Of a DNA stretch of 64,000 nt, positions 1 through 12,589 are shown in pieces. The stretch is taken from contig OY735202.1 of assembly GCA_963457665.1 (NCBI GenBank), forward strand, positions 76,028,142 through 76,092,141, in the 5' to 3' direction. The stretch's first letter is position 1; each line of letters begins with the position of its first letter. The position numbers were made by a program, and so were the translations under genes. The DNA comes from Thysanoteuthis rhombus. Its lineage: Eukaryota > Mollusca > Cephalopoda > Oegopsida > Thysanoteuthidae. The notes beneath the pieces are model-generated. The model saw nothing but the letters and a program-made list of their open reading frames with translations. It searched no databases and had not been told where the DNA came from.

Positions 1-917
1 AAACTGTAAGCTTGAAAATCTGAAATAGGAAAAAAAAAGTTCTCTTCACAAACACAACTCTTCTGTACTTAAAAACAGTAAAACTTGACACTAGTTGAAT
101 TTAGACGACGACTACTACAGTGACTGATTCTTGTAGACTAAGGGTCAAAGGTTAATGAACAATGTGTTGAGAGGTTAATATACTTGATGATATTGATTAA
201 AGAGGCAATCTTCTTTGCAATAACGCACTAGGAGAATGGCCATTTTTTAATCAGTCAATTTGAATGGCTAAAAGTTGCTAGATATTTTTTAGATAGTCAA
301 AATTGGGCAGATACAATTTTCAAGTAATTGTAAACGCTCCAAAAAGTATAAATATACTACTTATTGATCACAACGTTTTTCTCGATCTTGAGACACCGTT
401 AAAAACTAGTAATGCCTGTGTGAAAAGAGATTCGTGGATATATTTGAATTTTTAAGAAATGATTTTTCAAGGAAAAAATACCAAAACGTAGTGAATTTGT
501 TCCAGTTGAAAAGTCCATTATTTCCGATGGTGGGTTGGAGGTATTCTATCAGCGAACTCAGTGGAAGAGTCCAGTGTTTACAATCAGCGAGCGAATCGAG
601 AAAATCACATCGTTCATCATAGTAGACTTTATTTATATTTACTAATATTACGAGTACTATTCTACCTAATTTTGGCCATTGAAATAATCAAGCTACTTTT
701 AGCCATTTGAAATTGCTGTTCTCCCCGTGTGTTGTTGCTAAGATCGCCCGATTTAAAACGATAATGATGATACATTTGTCGGAGCAATTATTCGTCAATA
801 TTGACAACTCGATTTCATTATGGAAATGTTTTGATTTTATAGAAAATCTGCCAACGAAGATAGAAGAGGTATATATGTATTTCTATACCATTATTCCCTC
901 ATGTTTGTTCACACAAT
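1..917. other. Gene-free AT-rich stretch with hAT-family scraps
   Basis: No supportable gene. Two short pieces (about 242-300 and 668-716) carry the phrases 'ggctaaaagttgctagat' and 'agctacttttagccattt', which resemble the interior of the CAGTGTTGCC hAT-type miniatures at 20452 and 54597. No ends or target duplications are visible, so they are at best eroded fragments. Confidence 0.4.
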
Positions 918-1125
918 ATCTCTAGAAGTTTTCAATGAATTTCAATGACATTTTGGGGAAAGGTGGGCCATGGATAAGGAAGAATTGATCAAATTTTGAT
1001 GTGGATCCAGGATTTTTTTTTTCTCAGTTGATGGATATTTTTCATAAATCGAGATGGACTAGTCAGAAATATGGAAAAGCGAAACGAAGTTACCTCCTCT
1101 TGCATCGTAGCTATATATGAACTGA
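918..1125 (+). repeat. Interspersed family E, diverged copy
   Basis: The segment runs from a 'tctctagaagttttcaatga' stretch through 'gggccatgg' and 'tggatccaggattttttt' to 'agttacctcctcttgcatc'. The same words recur in the same family at 36660-37045, there twice in tandem, although their order relative to each other depends on where a unit is cut. Class unknown; there are no terminal repeats or coding sequence. Assigned by shared words only. Confidence 0.5.
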
Positions 1126-1410
1126 TTTTCATTCAGTTTTGGGCGATTGTTACTTTTTCCAGGTTGAATTCAAAACATGGACGACGTAAAGCTATTTTTT
1201 GTAGAGGCGAAACTACTATCGTGATAATAAATTAATCAGCTGATATCTCGTTAGAAAAGATGTGAAAAAAATGATCAGAGAGAGAAAATTTCAAAATTTG
1301 TGAAGAAAAAATGCCGTTCCTTGACATACAGTGCAGCGAAATCTAACGCAGAAATGTTTTGAATTTAACGCGGAAAAGATATCAATTGCTCAATTTTTAG
1401 TTAGAAGAAT

Positions 1411-1432
1411 GTGCTCTCTCTCTCTCTCTCTG
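1411..1432. repeat. (CT)n microsatellite
   Basis: A short run of CT dinucleotides. It creates the start of two spurious overlapping open frames on opposite strands. Confidence 0.9.
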
Positions 1433-1673
1433 GATGCTTCCTAGATTTCTTTGAAAAGCACCTACGAAAAAATGCTGGACTGTCTGTTACCAAGGTCTTC
1501 TTCAAAAAGCTCCTTTTCAAAGATTCTGAGGAGGTTTTGTGGCCTCCTTCCTCTCTGTTATGGTGTTTACAGGTAAAAAAAAACACCATCTTTCGGGGGA
1601 GGAGCCTAATATCAAGCTGTGATCAGGCGAAGAAGGGGGTTGTAATTCTTTGAATAGCAGCGTAAATACAAGC

Positions 1674-1890
1674 AGGGGCGTGGCTAGAGATTTAAGGCCC
1701 GGGGGACACTTGGCTCCTTGAGAAGCCCCCCCATCCAACATTCAGTGAGATTTGTCATAGTATAGTGTCAGCAGAAATGTTGTACTAGGTGAACTACTAT
1801 TAGTAAAACTTTCGGAGAGCCTCTTCCACTGGAAACGCTGAGGGGTTTTCAAATACCTCCTCACCCCTCCTCTGTTGCTTCCTGGTTTAG
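1674..1890 (+). repeat. Interspersed family F (CAGGGGCGTRGCTA), copy 1
   Basis: Begins with 'caggggcgtggctagagatt', continues with a G-rich run ('ggcccggggga'), 'cagtgagatttgtcat' and 'gtgtcagcagaaatg', and ends in a C-rich tract ('cctcctcacccctcctc'). Similar segments occur at 6048, 9895, 17055, 18745 and 52277. A CAGGGGCGTAGCTA-type end is common in hAT-like non-autonomous elements, but no 8-bp duplication is visible here, so the superfamily is only a suggestion. Confidence 0.5.
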
Positions 1891-2404
1891 GTGGCTGCAC
1901 ATTTCCCACACGCGTCAGGTGGTTGGTGTTCGAGTTCAGGTAAAGATCAACATTTCAAATGCTGATCTTCAAGGCAAGCAGTCCTTCCCATTTTTTAAAA
2001 GATTGGTATAACTCCGTCTTCACTACCCCACCCTACTAAACTATAGAGCACAAGTTAAAAGCCAGTATTCCAAACATTGATTATCAAGGCTCTCCATTGG
2101 GAGATTGGCGCAAGATAATCTTCCTACTCCGACTCTCACGAGTTTGGCTTTGTGCAGTATTAAGTTAAGAATAATATAACCGTCCAGTTGCTACCTTTCC
2201 CGTTCCAGCTGCAGGAGAACAGACGCTGAATGAACTAACCCTAAAAATCTGGAACGGCAGCTATTTTGAAACAGAGAAAGTAACTATTGCCAATAGAAAT
2301 TGGTGGAAACTTGAACTGTAATTAATCATGGTAGAATTTAATTTGATATCTTGATTTTAGCTATACGCTCGGTTTACATTTAGTCGCCCTGGTGACTTTA
2401 TATA

Positions 2405-2575
2405 TTATGTTAGATTGATATGAAACTTGGTACAGACATTCGGGTGAACCATCCTCCTCTTCCTACTACTACTAGTAATGTTAAATATCAAATTTCCCCG
2501 TCGCTCCATGCTGGATTGATATGAATGAAATCTGGTTCAGATCTTCAGGTTAACCAACGTCATCTTTCTTTTCTT
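2405..2575. repeat. Imperfect tandem duplication, about 103-bp period
   Basis: The segment starting 'agattgatatgaaacttgg' near 2411 recurs as 'ggattgatatgaatgaaatc' near 2514. Both are followed by 'cagacattcgggtgaacca' or 'cagatcttcaggttaacca' and a pyrimidine-rich stretch. Two units only; origin unknown. Confidence 0.55.
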
Positions 2576-2599
2576 CTTCTTACCATGGATGGTGGATAC

Positions 2600-5480
2600 A
2601 TCGTTGAACTTATGGTTCTTGTTTTGTTTTTGTTTTTTCGTTTTTTTTTTTCATATAAAACTTACGATTAGTAAATGGAACTTTAGCTTAAACAATGCAT
2701 CGGAATTTTATTTAAGATATTTGGTTATTTTTAAACAGTTCACGGGGTACATAATCCTAATTGAATTTGTTGATATTTTTTTGTATTTCTGAATAATATT
2801 GATAGACTGTGGTAAATTACCACCTCCCTGGGGATAAATTTCAGCTACCCTGGAGGGGGTTAATTTGCTGGTTTTGGATTAATCCCTTATTAGTTGTTCA
2901 TATGGTTACAAAAAATAATATTGTGTCCTATTATTATTGTTATTTGAACTTCTAAAAAAATAATTTTAAAAAACAGTATTCAAACCTTTCCCTTGGTCCG
3001 TTGGTCTATTGTTAGAACTTGGGTTGCTGAACAAGATAAAGTGGAGGGTAAGTTCATCTTCGAAAAGTTGCCAAGGGTAAACGGAACGAAGAGAGAAGGA
3101 AATCCCTGGGCTAGAACTTTCAACCCTTTAAAACCACCATTATTTTGGACCTGAGGAACAGAATTGCCTTCTGTATGAATGAAATTTTATCTTATTCTGT
3201 AATCTTATATTACTTTATTTAGGCTCCAATGTCCAATATTTATTCTTCGCGAATTATTTGCTTCTCCTTTCGAATTGACTTTTGGGGGGAGTGTATACCT
3301 ACGATCTGGGTTTTTCCTGTGCCCCTAAAAGTCTAATTCTAGTCTTATTCCAGAGGTTCCACTTCTTCAGGCTGTGCCTCCCCATTGCAGTAGGTGAGGC
3401 CAGGTTTGATCCCTGAGGCATGCCCCCCAAAATGGGCCCCCCACCATCCAGTCCGTCCTTGAAGACAGCACAGTTGCGTGGGGCACCGAGATTTTAGGGA
3501 AACCCTCAAAACATCTTGATATTTTTGCGGGTAGAAAAGTAAAATGCTTTGACTAAACTTGTTTGAGAATCCATTACGTTACCTCGAGATAGATTATTGA
3601 TCCTTGAAGGAATTAACGTGTAATTAAACATCATAATTTTATGAATACACGTATTCTGTTTTTGTTTGGTTTGAAAATAATAATAGCTGAATACAGCAAA
3701 TAGAAGAGCCCCAAGAAGAAATGCTCTGGGGCACCATCAGTGTTAAATTCGGCCCACATTAAAGCCTAACCCTGTGTATCGTGAGGAGCATATAAGTAAA
3801 TATCATAACCTACGATTTCTTTCAGGTGCACATGCACTAAACGTTCAAAATCAATTTCTTGTGAACGTCTATCGATTCGTTACTACTCAACAAGATTCAA
3901 AAGAAACGAGTCAATGCCTCACTACTACCCTTAACTTTAACAATGTAATGGCATTGGCAAATTACTAGGCCTCGGAGAGGGTTCAATCGGTACATCGCAC
4001 TGGGGGATCGGAAGACAAAAAAGGGGGACCCAGAGTGCCTTTGGAGGGGTCCCAAGAGCTTATTGTGAAGAGAGCTGTTTATCGTGCGTATCGAAACTTC
4101 CAAGTCAATATATGTCCATTAACAACGTTGATTGACTTTCTCGTTTACCGTTATTGAGTGAGTGAATATGGCGCGCTGAAGAGTCATAGCAGATGAAAAC
4201 AGGATAGCTAAAAGACGAGGGTGTTTGTGCAGTTGGTATGGGGGGGGGGGAACAGCCCTGTGCCGTCCCATTACGCTCCTTCCTTTCGGGGTCCCTAGCA
4301 AGTCAAGTTGGTAAAAAGAATTGATATTTCGAAGCCTTGGATCACAATGTTTGTCATTAGTTTTTTTGAGGTTCCTCTTCCCTTGTCCCCCGGAATGGTG
4401 ATGACGACCAACCTGTCACTCTAACCAGTCATTTCATATTGCCTGTCCCACGAGTGCGAAATATCATAAAAAGGCATTTTTTCAAGGCAAGGGGAACTTA
4501 CAAACTTTCACATGATTAATGTTTATAGAAACTTTCCAATTCCATCGTCTTTTTTTTTTTTTTTTACATCAGGATCTACCCAAAACCTTGAATCCAACCT
4601 GTTACATATGCCTCTTAAATGATAAATATAACGAGTACCAATGTTCGTAAGCGACTCACAATGCTGTAATAATAGTTAGTAAGTACACTCTCAGTAGCAT
4701 ACCATTATTAAAAATTATGAGTTCGATCTCAACTACTTGCCTCTACAGTTATCGATAACACTTGCAGTTCTATTCGAACTTTGCTTGCTTATGTCACATA
4801 CGTTTGTTATTATCATCATCATCATCATCATTATATTTATCTATTTATTCTCTGACTGAATTGACAATTGACTATGTTCGATTTTAGCTGTGTATAGCAT
4901 AGTCACATTTTTAAATTTAAATACTGTTTTTTTTTTTTGTTTGTTTGTTTTTTTTTTCTCGTTGGTCAGGAGAAGGAGGGGGTACTGTTAAAAGAATATT
5001 TTCGTTTTGACCGAATGGGCGGGAGCAACCCCACCCCATGTTTGAATAAATAAATAAGTTGATAATGTTTGAAATAAAAAAAATCATAATTTGCACGACA
5101 AGAAAGGACTTGGATTCTCAGAATTTATTGATTTTAATTTAAAATCAGTTATTTGCCGCGTTTTTCCCCAACTGAGTGAAATCAGAGTTGAAAAAAATGT
5201 ACCATGTTTCAAGGCAAAACTAGTTTTATTTCTAGTCGACCTTTCTCACGCACGTTTATTACTTCATTGCACACGAAATGGAACCCGTTTGTTCTTGGTG
5301 TGCACTTCAGGGTTATACTTGGAGACTTTTCTGGCTAAAAGATGGCCAAGTGCAATGATTCTTGCTATTATTTCTACATTTTTTCCTATTAGATGCAGTA
5401 TTGTGAATCCTCAGAATTAATTTTGAAAAAATGTTATTCTTCTATTTACTTTTATCTCAATTCTTCAGCTCCTTTTTCAT
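2600..5480. other. Long stretch without recognisable genes
   Basis: AT-rich DNA with homopolymer T runs (for example 4551-4565 and 4927-4957), a short (ATC)n run near 4812-4833 and G or C runs (4240-4250). The open frame at 5091-5420 (109 aa) would start at TTG and shows no domain, signal peptide or codon-use contrast that I can see. I find no gene here. Confidence 0.5.
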
Positions 5481-5494
5481 AGCAACTTTACGAT

Positions 5495-5640
5495 GGCAAC
5501 CTAAAAAGTTGCGATTATAAAAAAAAACAACTGAAAAATTACGATGAAGGTACAGAATAAATTAATGATAATGATAGTTTATAAAACATTGCAATACTGA
5601 AGTAGACACCAAACATAAAAATTCATAAAAAAACACTAGT
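5495..5640 (+). repeat. Interspersed family G, copy 1
   Basis: Contains 'gaaaaattacgatgaaggt', 'atagtttataaaacattgca' and 'atactgaagtagacacc'. The same order of phrases is found at 25490-25625 and, more loosely, at 44150-44260. The neighbouring text to 5800 ('ttttggccataaaatagccc', 'ctggcaacctt') resembles the ends of TTGGCAAC-type miniatures, so the repeat may be part of such an element. Confidence 0.45.
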
Positions 5641-6047
5641 GCAACATAAGTCATTGAAATATAACCAAACCAAAATGTTCATGTCCAGGTTATATGAAAA
5701 CACCGAAATTTTACCTCAAAATCACCAATTGGAATTTAAAAAAATTTGGCCCCAATGCTTACTAATTTTGGCCATAAAATAGCCCATCTGGCAACCTTGA
5801 TGCACTCCTCCCGATATGGCGGGAACTGTGTATTCGTTGTTATTCGTCCGTTATTTTTCGTATTTCTTTCTTTCATTCCCCCGTCCCTCTTGGCAACCGG
5901 CATTTAGTAGGTATTCTTTTTCTTCTTCAAGAAGTCTTGATTTCGTTATCATCTGTGCACATGACCTGTCTTATATGACACATATCTTATTGGGGGTAAA
6001 CGTTGCAGATTATTGTGCTTATAGCTCGCCCTTGTCTCGAAGCCAAA

Positions 6048-6212
6048 GAGAGGCGTCGCTATAGATTTTGGGCTCCTTGATGGGGGCTTACCAACATCAA
6101 GTGAAATTTGTCTGTTGATATGCAGCAGGTGAACTTATTCATTAAGCTTTTGGAGGATCACTTCATTGGAGGCCTGGGTGCATTTCCCTCCCTCCTAGCT
6201 ACGCCCAGTTAT
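6048..6212 (+). mobile_element. Family F copy with inverted ends
   Basis: Left end 'gaggcgtcgctatag' and right end 'cctagctacgcccag' are imperfect inverted repeats of the CAGGGGCGTAGCTAG type. The interior shares 'ttgggctccttga', 'agtgaaatttgtc' and 'gcaggtgaac' with the 1674 copy. At about 165 bp it looks like a non-autonomous DNA element. Flanking duplications are not evident. Confidence 0.5.
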
Positions 6213-6686
6213 CATTTTCATGAAGAATATTAGAAAAGTTTCCTTGCTAGTTTATTTTTATTTCGAATAGTTTTCTTGATTGTCCCTTACTAGATTTGTT
6301 TTGTGTTGACGTGTACTTGTCATATTAAAGTTCTTGAAGTTAAGAAACTTTATTCGAAACTATTTTCAAGGTCAAGTTCAATTCGATGGTGTTTTTTCGT
6401 TTGGCAATAAATATAAAATGGCTTCCCCGATTGTAAGTTGCAATAGAATGATTAACCCAAGTGTAAATTGTCAAGTTCCACACACTCGCTCACTCAATAT
6501 AATGTATGTATTAACCTCTGTTTTTCTTCCGTGGAATTTACCAACACTTGCACACTCGATGTTGAAAACAGAGCACAAAAACTGTGTACCGTTTTTACTA
6601 ACTTGTTCAAATTCTCGTGGTATTAATGAATCCTCTCAAAATAATAGAATATAGATTTAAACATCTTTTCATTCAGTAACATCATA

Positions 6687-6712
6687 TATTGGGTTGTCCA
6701 GGAAGTTCTTTT
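6687..6712 (+). mobile_element. Possible mariner-type terminal repeat, solitary
   Basis: A TA dinucleotide is followed by 'ttgggttgtccaggaagttc', close in form to mariner terminal repeats (TTGGGTTGxCC... class). No matching opposite end or transposase is visible downstream, so at most one orphan end remains. The match could be chance. Confidence 0.3.
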
Positions 6713-6719
6713 GTCATTA

Positions 6720-8200
6720 GTTGGTTGAAGAAGTATTTAGTTTAACGATCCTTGCAAGAGCGCTACTATTGAACAGACCTTTTGAATCGGCTAAAAGCGG
6801 CTAGATTTAAGATGAATGAGTAAATTAGTATGTTGTACGTAATTTGAAAAATGGTGTTTTGTTTCAAATATTTTTAAAAAATTATTTTGCTGGTAACTGA
6901 TCAATAGGTTGTATTATTGTTCTGATATATATTCATGGTAGCTGCTTCAAAGAAGTGTTGCTCTTAGCATTGAGCTGAACAGTCTCTGGTAAATTAAAGG
7001 CTGAAATAACTGTTTTAACTCCAAATTCTTATTTTGTTTATTCTTGGTCTATATCTGCTCTATTTGTTTCTTTCAATGCAACAATCATGTTTTTAAGGAA
7101 TAGATATATGATTGGACAGAATGATTATAAATTGTGTAATATTATATTGAAACTCTTATTTGAAATGATCTTTTGTCATTACACGCTGAATGTATCTCAC
7201 AACACATACATTTTTTACTTGCGAAGTAATTAAAATTTTTCATTTGTTATAGAGTTAGATGATACAACAAATATGTCTGACACTTCAGTTATAATATAAC
7301 TTTGTTTTTGTTTTAATTCTGTGCAGTGGTTATGACTTAAGTTTCAAATACAATTGTCTTTCTCTGTGTTTTTATGTATCACATGGATACCACACTCTTA
7401 TCAATTACTGTATCGGTATAATAAATCCAATTAAAGATCCTAATTGGCTGAAATCGCTCCCTTCAAACACCCAGTTGTTCATTAAAGTTGAGAGCAGTAT
7501 AGTACTATGGTGAGAGAGAATCTTTAAATCAGAATTGATCGTTTGCAAGCATTTAATGCTGGACCCCTTGAAATTGCAGGACCCATGCTAGTGCTGGTAT
7601 GGATCAATGTTTGTACAAAGGCTAAGCATCAAAAAGCCTGTAGTACTTTCTCTGGAATCCTGTTGGTGACTGTTTGGGCATCCTCTAGAGTATGCAGGAG
7701 GTAGCAGACAGGGCATTTGTCCCCCCCCCCCCCCCCCCGGATCAGGTCTTCTTACTTGAAAGGGTTTGAAATTTAGCATCTTTATAGAGGCCAGGAATCA
7801 AGGGGTTACTATGAACAGTGACAGCTTAGGACGAATAACAGCTTGAGAACTCCTAAGTCCCATTACCTGCAAATGGACATCCACAAAAATATTTTTGCCT
7901 TCTCCTCCATATATTCATTTTTTGCTCTCCCTCCCTCAGGAGAAGTGCCAGTGGATGCCCATGTTGGTAAGGTTAATTTACATAAGTATAAAATCTTTTT
8001 CAAGTTTGTTTTTCATTCCTAAATAGATACATATGTTATATTCTTTCATGTGATTTGTAATCAAGACATTTTTTTCTTTAAAACAACAAATGAATTGTAA
8101 CATATGGTGTAATCAAAATGTTTTATCTGTATGTATGTGGAAGTGTATTTCTACTAGCATTGCTTTATTTCTCTATAAAATTAACTTGATTATTTTGCCG
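6720..8200. other. Stretch without recognisable genes
   Basis: AT-rich sequence. The segment near 6790-6825 ('ggctaaaagcggctagattt') echoes the interior of the CAGTGTTGCC miniature family. A run of 18 C lies at 7722-7739. No gene or RNA is recognised. Confidence 0.4.
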
Positions 8201-8207
8201 TTTTTAG

Positions 8208-8565
8208 CACTTTGACAATAACCACTTCAACCCTCTGATAATGAACATTTCAACCCTTTGATGAGAACTGTTTCAGCCCTGTGACAATAAAGATTTTATC
8301 CCCCTGTGACACTAACTGTTTCATCCTTGTGACACTAACTGTGACTATGAGCATTTCTACCCTGTGACACTAACTGTGACTATGTTCGTTTCATCCCTGT
8401 GACACCAACCATGACTACAATCTTTTCATCCCTGTGACACCAACCATGACTACAATCTTTTCATCCCTGTGACATTAACCGTGACTATGAGCATTTCATC
8501 CATGTGGCACTGTTTCACCACTGTGACTCTGAGAGTATCATTCCTGTGACAATAACCGTTTCTGT
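8208..8565. repeat. Degenerate tandem repeat, about 24-35 bp units
   Basis: Repeated 'ccctgtgacactaactgt' and 'ccctgtgacaccaaccatga' phrases. Two consecutive units beginning near 8401 and 8436 are nearly identical with a 35-bp period; earlier units are shorter (about 24-30 bp). The whole tract is built from a TTTCATCCCTGTGACA core. No coding interpretation. Confidence 0.85.
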
Positions 8566-8602
8566 TCTAAACATCATTTTCTTTGTCATTTACTATTAAA
8601 TA

Positions 8603-9151
8603 TACAGTATACCCCAATTAGCGCTACTCCATTTAGTGCTGATTGGCTCTTTTTCCAATGCAGTAGACATTTTCTAATCAGTCACCATTGGGACAAAAAG
8701 AGTGCTGGTGTAAGGAAAATGCCGAATCATAAGAGGATTACTAGTAAAGAATAGCTGACAACCTCATCATGCCTTGGAAATATCTTGTAACTCAGTGCAA
8801 GTTAGATCATAAAGGAACAGAAACATTAAATCTCTTCTTAGTTCTTCATGAAAGACTTTTGCTTATTCTTTTAGTATGCTTCCAACACTTTCACTTACAC
8901 AAAGCCTAAACCACTTAATCAGCACTTTATCTACTTCTGAACTTCTCCTGTCTTTTGTTGTTTTTCTTGCATACATCTGTTTCTTTGAGAATGTTAACTA
9001 GCGAACCAATCTAGTGCAACCAAAAAAATGTGCAACAAATTGGTGAGGTATTCCAGGAAATCTGAAATGACATTGGCCCCAGGAGATTTGAAATCAGCTC
9101 CAAATCAGTGGAAGAACTGAATTACAAGAAGCCAGATTAGTGAGGGTCTAA
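8603..9151. mobile_element. Possible pogo/Tigger-like non-autonomous element
   Basis: The left end 'cagtataccccaattagcg' follows a TA. The right end, read on minus, is 'cattagaccctcactaatct' and is also flanked by TA. These resemble the 'CAGTxxACCCxC..TTAxC' ends of pogo/Tigger-type elements (established family feature). The two ends are only partly alike, and no transposase remains in the roughly 550-bp interior. Confidence 0.4.
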
Positions 9152-9894
9152 TGTATTTTTCGAAATAAATTCAGTAAATGTTAAATCATTGAATAAATAA
9201 CAATTATAGAGAGCATCATGGACAATCTTAAAAATGACTGTATATTGTATACTTTGTTTAATGTGCCATCTGTAGGAAAATATATGCATACACAATAGTT
9301 TATGTTGTGGCATTCATTGACATCAAGTGGTGTTACAGATGCTCTGAAAAATATCTGTACAGATACACAGCACTAATCCATTCCATCTTGTTAAGGATAA
9401 ACAAAGACATCTTATCTTAAAATAGTGAGAATGACTCTGACTAGGAACACTGTAGCAAGGCATAGAGAGGTTTTCAGAACACATTTATTCTGTGTTACAC
9501 TGACCCCATAAAACGCTGAATTTTTTAGAAATGTATCTTGTGTGTAGTTACTGTAATTTTTTTCACCAGTGAAATTTTCATCTTTGACCAAACTGAACCA
9601 TTTTTCAAATGTGCTAAATAGCCAGTAGTATTGGGGCTGAGGTCAGCTTTGTTCTTCTCTTTAGAAATCATTATCATTGTTGTCATTACTTCATGAATTT
9701 TAAACTGATTGTGTGGCTGCATGATATCCAATCAGGACCACTATCGTTAAGTTGTATCCAATTGTGTTAAATGAAAATAATAATGAGTTGCGAAAAGATA
9801 TTTGCTCCCAAACTATTTTCTAGCATTTTACAATTCAGAATATTTACTTGGAAATGTCTTTTATCATCAGGTTGCACATCAAGATATAAGGGAG

Positions 9895-10160
9895 GAGGAA
9901 GTGCTATTTTAAAAAACCACTTGGGCCCCTTTCGAGGTAGGGCTATAAAACAATTATAAGTTATAGCCCTCCTACTACATTTCTACTGACATTATACGAT
10001 AACAAGGATATATTTGTAGACACATGAATTGTGTAAATGATAATTCAGTCTTTGGGGGTTGTTTTTCGCCTATCAACTGATAGTACGTGTCTAATTATTG
10101 CAAAATTTCATTTTGCATCTTATCTCACTAAATGTTGGGAGCCACACAAGGAGCCATGCC
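9895..10160 (-). repeat. Interspersed family F, long copy
   Basis: Shares 'atttctactgacattatac' at 9979-9997 exactly with the reverse complement of 52454-52472. Around it are matching 'gggcccct', 'ggatatatttg', 'catgaatt', 'gataattcagtctttgggg' and 'ctcactaaatgttggg' phrases in the same order. Strand is given relative to the 1674 and 52277 copies. A 3'-like piece also occurs at 38905-39010. Confidence 0.65.
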
Positions 10161-10164
10161 CAAC

Positions 10165-12580
10165 CCTCTCAGATGCCACTGTTTCCCCCTCTCTCTCTCT
10201 TTCTCCATGTCAATAACATTGAAGAAACATTGCTTGGGTGACACCCCCCCCTTTTAATTTTATTTGTTGCTCTTAAGAGAAAATAACTGATTTTTGAACA
10301 GGCAAATAGGAAGAAAAAAACTATGTAGTATTACCTTAGCCCACAATCATCTTTCTCCTGGTATTCCAGAGTGTATGTGAAAAGAAAGAGAAATAAATGT
10401 ACTAACTGGACATAATCCTTTGACAGTTTGAGTTATAACACAATTCTGATGGCCAAAAAAAAACTGGTAAGCAACTCCTGAGGATGGCAAAAAGTTACAT
10501 CAATAGGCAGCTACACAATCTGCTAATTCACAGACTAAATACTCCCCCCCCCAAAGTGCAGAGAGTTTCCCTTCAAGGGGTTAACTTCAAACCACATTAT
10601 TGAATTAAAAAAGCATGACAAATATAAACTTATCTATGTAATTGTTCCTGCCTGAGTTCAAACATTATGCTTTTAGTGATAACATTACGTAAAGGTTTGG
10701 TTATTTATTAAGTAGGTAGGAAGAGAGAGGGCAGTAAAAGTTAGTTTGATATGTGGGTTGGATGATTTTTGCGTATGAAAGTAATCCATGTTTGTATAAG
10801 AAAGATTTGAAAGGATAAGGGAGAGAATGAAATGATACATGCAAAGGATAAGAGAAGGGCAGAGGCATGAGATAATGGGTAATCTTAGCTACTGACACCT
10901 GTGGAATTTCTATGACTTCAGCTAGTTTGATATAATAGAGTACATATTTAGAACTAGAGTATTGTCTATAACTTTAAGAAGAATCATTTATATACCTACT
11001 TTTGTTGGGACGATCCAATTGTTTCAGCTAATTCATTCTACAGCTTTCTTCACGTGTAATACCTTATATCCATAAGGAAAGAGTCTCTTTTAACCGACTC
11101 TTCCTGTTTGTCTGATCAAAAGTTGGTATTTTCTGTCTGAATTTTCCAGATGAAGGAATATCATTACGTAAAGTTTGGTTCAGACTTTTGTCATCATCTT
11201 GGTTCATTTCTTGAACACAGCATTTTGACTGTGGTGAGACAGGCCCTACCTATCTTGATGGTCAAAAATACCTCCAATCATCATCTGAAGGTGACTGTAG
11301 GATACAACAGCTGAAATGCTTTGTTCGAGAAACTAACCAAGATTAGGACAAAAGTCCAAAGAAAACTTTACATAAGAGTTGATATATTAGGGTTCTACAA
11401 TCCTTTACTCTGAGCGCATGATACTTTTTTTTCTTTGTAAAATCCAATATATCAATATCCAATAAGAAATAAAAGTGTAGTTTTTCCATTAACGGACAAG
11501 TTCACACAAAAGTGCATGTTTCAGTTTTGTTTAGTAGATATTTGGTGTGAATTAGGACAAGGTTGCTTTTTGATTACTAGTTGACAAATATTTAAGATGA
11601 AATAAAAAGATGTCATACATCAGATGTAAAGAGGGTTGAGAGGTAGTTATGATTTTTATCATTTTAAGTATGTTTGTTATTTATCGCATCTGCAAACTAA
11701 AAGTTCACCCAGGTATCATTTAAAAACACATTGTTGTTGTTGAGCCTCAACAAGATGAAATGGATTAGCGCTGTGCAGAGGTGCCCACTACCACTTTCCC
11801 GTGGAGGGGTAGGGTTGCAAACAGATATATCTGGATGTGGGTCGTCAGGTCTGGGACCAGGGAGTGGTGAAGCTGTGACTTTTCAAAAGCTGCCATTGTT
11901 CATAGTTACCCTTTGATCCATAGCCTCTACAAGGTTCTAACTTTCAAACCACCTTGCTCTTGGTGAGAAGGTTTGATTTTGAAAAAGATGGGGCTTAAAT
12001 GTCCCGTTCACACCCTTCCCACCAGGTGGATGTTCATGATGCAGTATATTCTATTTGATAAAATATTATAAACTCTCATGTGCCCAATTGCCCACCACTC
12101 CTCCACCCCTGCTATTATAAGAACAACCCCCGCTTCTTCTTAAAATATTCCCATCAAAATACAACTTTTAAAAAAACCAAGGGGGAGAACTTGGTTTATT
12201 TAAGTAATTGTATGTTTTAGCAATTAGTTGAACCAAATTTAATTATATCCGCTTATTACTGCAATTTAAAAATTTTTACCACGAAAAGACTTTTCAGTTC
12301 AATTTTCTTTGAAAACAAATGAATTTTCTAGTTCCTGTCAATACTGTACTTTTCACTTTCCATGTGCCTACTCTATCTTTCCTATAATATCTTTCTGAAA
12401 CAACTTTGTTTTGTTCAGGTCTTACATGAATTGTTTGTTCTCAGTTTGCTACACCCCACTGGTCCCCTCCCCTACTTATTAAATTGTGACATATTTAGTG
12501 GCCCCCGCCCCTGGCAGTAAAGCACCTAAGAGTACTAGATCATGATCACTGTGATAAATTATCTATATCCTGAGATACAT
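10165..12580. other. Long stretch without recognisable genes
   Basis: Includes a CT run at about 10190-10204 and short C or A homopolymers. The open frame at 11731-11916 sits in slightly GC-richer DNA ('cccgtggaggggtagggttg') but shows no recognisable domain. Nothing else supportable. Confidence 0.4.
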
Positions 12581-12589
12581 GGCAGATTA

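Noticed and set aside
5091..5420. 109-aa plus open frame
   Set aside because: It would need a TTG start, shows no recognisable domain, and AT-rich DNA of this size is expected to contain such frames.
6334..6654. 106-aa plus open frame
   Set aside because: It would need a TTG start, and part of it lies in the short repeat shared with 13905 and 17690. No domain is visible.
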